From: Oligoflexales bacterium
Lineage (GTDB): Bacteria; Bdellovibrionota_B; Oligoflexia; Oligoflexales; CACXFL01
Length of the DNA: 6,417 bases
Reading direction: 5' to 3'
NCBI GenBank assembly: GCA_028282865.1
Contig: JANQHA010000557.1
Span: 1-6,417 of the forward strand
Shown: one piece after another, positions 4,276-6,417 of the stretch
Numbering within the stretch: position 1 is the stretch's first letter
Layout: each line of letters opens with the position of its first letter
Notes under the pieces: generated by a model
The model's input: the letters and a program-made list of their open reading frames with translations, nothing else
Told to the model about the DNA's origin: nothing
Database searches by the model: none
Position numbers and translations under genes: made by a program

Positions 4276-6417
4276 TTATTGTGCAATATAGAACTGCACG
4301 ATCCCATAGTCGCCTTGCAACACAGCGATACTAGATAACTCACTATTGAAATGAACGCCTCGTGGTCGGTGTCCAAATGAGCTCTGACCGAAGTGGTTGT
4401 CATTTAAGATCCAAGTATTTAATAATGGTACTTTGTCAGTAGCCTCTTGCTTTACAAAGTTCGAATCAACCGTCTGTAGTTGGAGCTTCTCGGTCCCTTC
4501 TGGAGAGGCCTTGAATGCATAGAGATACCGTCCACCTGTTACTAGTACCAAGCTTTTTGAGTCTTGTTCAAAAACTGCAGTCAGGCGGGCATGTTTCGCT
4601 TTCTCACCTAGGTCCAAGCTTTGAGCATCTCTTAAAAAGCGTCCGCGCTCGTTTAGCTTCAGGCTAACTAAGCTATGTCCTCTATAAGATCTGTAAAATC
4701 CAGGGAAACCCCGACGGATGATGTTTAATGGACGAGGTCCAAAGCCGTACTGCTCGCTTTCGCCCTCTACATACCAAAGCTCATTACCTACTGTGGTTAG
4801 AGAACTAGCGGAGACCTTTTCTGAGTCTTCCAGATCAGTCAAAGTTGCTTTGACTCCTTGACCTTCAAGGACCTCAATACGCACTGCTGTTAAGTGGCGT
4901 CTAACGACAGGTTGGGTTTTTACTACTGTCTCTTCCTTACCCGCAGAGTTTTTAATAGTATGGCTTGTCGTGTAGAAGCGCTCTAAGCTTGTGTCATCAA
5001 AAATTAACTTTTTGCCATCTTTAGAAGCGAAGGTTAACTGGCCTGGTACATTGATAGGACTATTGCAGTGGGCGACCTGCTCTTCTAACCTAACCGGAAC
5101 AATAAAATGCTGTCGATGGTTTATTTTACGTTCTTTATCTTCGACATATTTTTGATAAAGGTAGAAAAGATTGCCATTTTTGGTAGTTAACGAAACACGA
5201 TGATGGTTTTCTTCTAGGAAACCGTTACAGGATTCGTTGGAAACTTCAGTTACCGAAAGTTGATCAGCGGCATCAATCACATAAATTTTGTTAGCTTCTT
5301 GCATCAGAAGCTGGGCGCCTACTTTGACAAAAGAGGTGTTCCAATAATCTCCTGCTAGATCGACCGTGCTAACTACTTGAAGTTGATTAGCTCGATTAAG
5401 CGTTACCTTGCTTAAGATTCGCTTCTCCACTTTTAAGCGGTAATAATGTCTCCCAGGATGCAGTACTTTCTTTTGAATGGTGGTAATAACTAACAAGGAC
5501 TTCCCATCGTCAGTAGGGTAGTGAGCTTGGTAGTTACCATCAATTTCAAGGGTTTGTTCTGTTCCTAACTTCTCTGAGTCCGCCTTGTCAGGGCTTACTA
5601 ATCGCAGCTGGGTCTTTAAGGTATCTGCACCTCTCCTGTACCAACTGTACTCACCAATGATTTGAACGCCTTTGCTTTTATCTCCACTTTTAATGACTTC
5701 ATAGCCACGTATGTTGCGAGATAGTTCTAGAATACTTACAGCTTCAAAAACTCTGTCTGCCGCACCGATGTCGGTGAAGCTAGCAGCTACTTGGAACGCG
5801 CCGAGGGCTTTGTCAGTAAAAGTATTTAGTGCATCAATTTCTGAGTTTGCGAATACTCTTTTGAGCCATCCCGAATCTGCGGGGATGAAGCCACCTTCTT
5901 CAAAGATGCTTCCGCCAGCTTCGACCTCTTTTAAGTCAAAACCTAGAAGTTTCCCACCTTTTCTCCACCAGTTACGAGAACGATCGGTTGCTTCAAAAAG
6001 GACGTATCCTTGGCCGTTCTCATCAACCTTGAAGCTGGTTAGTTTGTCAGGTCCGGCAAAATGGGGAGCGAGTTTTTCACTCTCTAATTGAAATTGCTCA
6101 ACAGCAATCGCGTTAACTCGCTGACCGCGCTTCATGATCTCAACTAACAGTGCTTGACCGTAGCGCCTACGAGATTCGTTATTCAAAGATGGTTCTACGT
6201 AACCCAAGGCTACAATGTAATCTTTTTTGTTAAAAGATACTGGGAAAGATCGCTCAATGTATCCCGGGAACTCTAGATGGCTTAGGTGCTCAACACCTTT
6301 GCTCGGGTTACTGATATCGAAGACCTCTAAAGGATCACCTTTTAACTGGCTACGCTCTCTTGGAACCCAAAAAGCGTAAAGCATATTGCCATCGGGGCTG
6401 TACCGAACGTCGCGAAG
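4276..6417 (-). CDS. Large beta-propeller domain protein, N-terminus beyond window edge
   Basis: The frame is open from the right window edge to TAA (complement of 4276-4278), giving 713 residues. The first methionine at 6384 is not the true start: the 11 codons before it read LRDVRYSPDGN and continue smoothly into MLYAFW, making a typical WD40-like/PD40 blade motif (YSPDGNMLY). Further blade-like strands, numbered from the edge, include DISNP...EFPGY (about 34-52), YPTDDGKSLLVIT (300-312), ASKDGKKLIF (464-473) and DSKSLVLVTGGRYLYAF (619-635). The DISNP to FPGY passage recalls bacterial secreted beta-propeller proteins of the PF09826 type, by memory only. There are exactly two cysteines, at 397 and 451, 54 residues apart, which would suit one disulfide in an exported protein. 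The signal peptide, if any, is outside the window. No catalytic motif is evident; binding or scaffolding is the default guess. It faces the operon tail to tail and is about 47-52% G+C in sampled lines. Confidence 0.85.
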   Translation of the reverse strand, partial: LRDVRYSPDGNMLYAFWVPRERSQLKGDPLEVFDISNPSKGVEHLSHLEFPGYIERSFPVSFNKKDYIVALGYVEPSLNNESRRRYGQALLVEIMKRGQRVNAIAVEQFQLESEKLAPHFAGPDKLTSFKVDENGQGYVLFEATDRSRNWWRKGGKLLGFDLKEVEAGGSIFEEGGFIPADSGWLKRVFANSEIDALNTFTDKALGAFQVAASFTDIGAADRVFEAVSILELSRNIRGYEVIKSGDKSKGVQIIGEYSWYRRGADTLKTQLRLVSPDKADSEKLGTEQTLEIDGNYQAHYPTDDGKSLLVITTIQKKVLHPGRHYYRLKVEKRILSKVTLNRANQLQVVSTVDLAGDYWNTSFVKVGAQLLMQEANKIYVIDAADQLSVTEVSNESCNGFLEENHHRVSLTTKNGNLFYLYQKYVEDKERKINHRQHFIVPVRLEEQVAHCNSPINVPGQLTFASKDGKKLIFDDTSLERFYTTSHTIKNSAGKEETVVKTQPVVRRHLTAVRIEVLEGQGVKATLTDLEDSEKVSASSLTTVGNELWYVEGESEQYGFGPRPLNIIRRGFPGFYRSYRGHSLVSLKLNERGRFLRDAQSLDLGEKAKHARLTAVFEQDSKSLVLVTGGRYLYAFKASPEGTEKLQLQTVDSNFVKQEATDKVPLLNTWILNDNHFGQSSFGHRPRGVHFNSELSSIAVLQGDYGIVQFYIAQ

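Noticed and set aside
4170..4403. 77-codon - strand frame over the terminator and the end of the beta-propeller gene
   Set aside because: It runs through a strong terminator hairpin and overlaps the conserved end of the real gene in another frame.
5711..6091. 126-codon + strand frame antisense to the beta-propeller gene
   Set aside because: Its Ser/Ala/Pro/Lys-rich composition is typical of an antisense reading; the - strand frame continues uninterrupted with propeller motifs.
6382..6384. ATG as the start of the beta-propeller gene
   Set aside because: The 11 preceding codons stay open and complete a YSPDGN blade motif, so the true start is beyond the window.

Overview
The window looks like a stretch of a Gram-negative bacterial chromosome, most plausibly a proteobacterium (perhaps marine or free-living). 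It shows Shine-Dalgarno-led, tightly packed genes, an exported small protein and a five-helix inner-membrane enzyme with an outward-facing catalytic domain. The taxon cannot be fixed from sequence alone. There are no RNA genes, CRISPR arrays, insertion sequences or integrase genes.

Layout. (1) Bases 1-163 probably carry the last 53 codons of an upstream + strand gene of unknown function, followed by a small stem-loop at 196-220. (2) Bases 221-310 are extremely AT-rich (16 G+C in 90) and are the likely promoter region. (3) Bases 340-4145 form a tight three-gene + strand operon: a 72-aa exported protein with a YLDPGTGS motif; a 461-aa two-domain protein with a kinase-fold-like N-terminal half and a class I SAM-dependent methyltransferase C-terminal half; and a 735-aa membrane-anchored enzyme of the alkaline phosphatase/sulfatase superfamily. 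The first two genes overlap by 17 bases and the last two are 10 bases apart. (4) A hairpin with a 10-bp perfect stem at 4220-4247, flanked by A's and T's, separates the operon from a convergent gene and can terminate both. (5) Bases 6417-4276 on the - strand hold 713 codons of a large beta-propeller protein whose N-terminus lies outside the window.

How the genes may work together. The operon looks like a cell-surface glycan or glycolipid modification module. The methyltransferase (with its possible kinase-like or sugar-phosphate-handling half) would act in the cytoplasm. The five-helix enzyme would transfer or hydrolyse a phosphate or sulfate ester outside the inner membrane. The YLDPGTGS protein would be a small membrane partner. 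The membrane enzyme has no Cys at the sulfatase nucleophile position, so it fits an LtaS/phosphoethanolamine-transferase-like mechanism better than a formylglycine sulfatase. The joint function is inference. The most interesting objects are the kinase-like/methyltransferase fusion and its co-translation with the small protein. The beta-propeller gene is convergent and shows no evident functional link to the operon.
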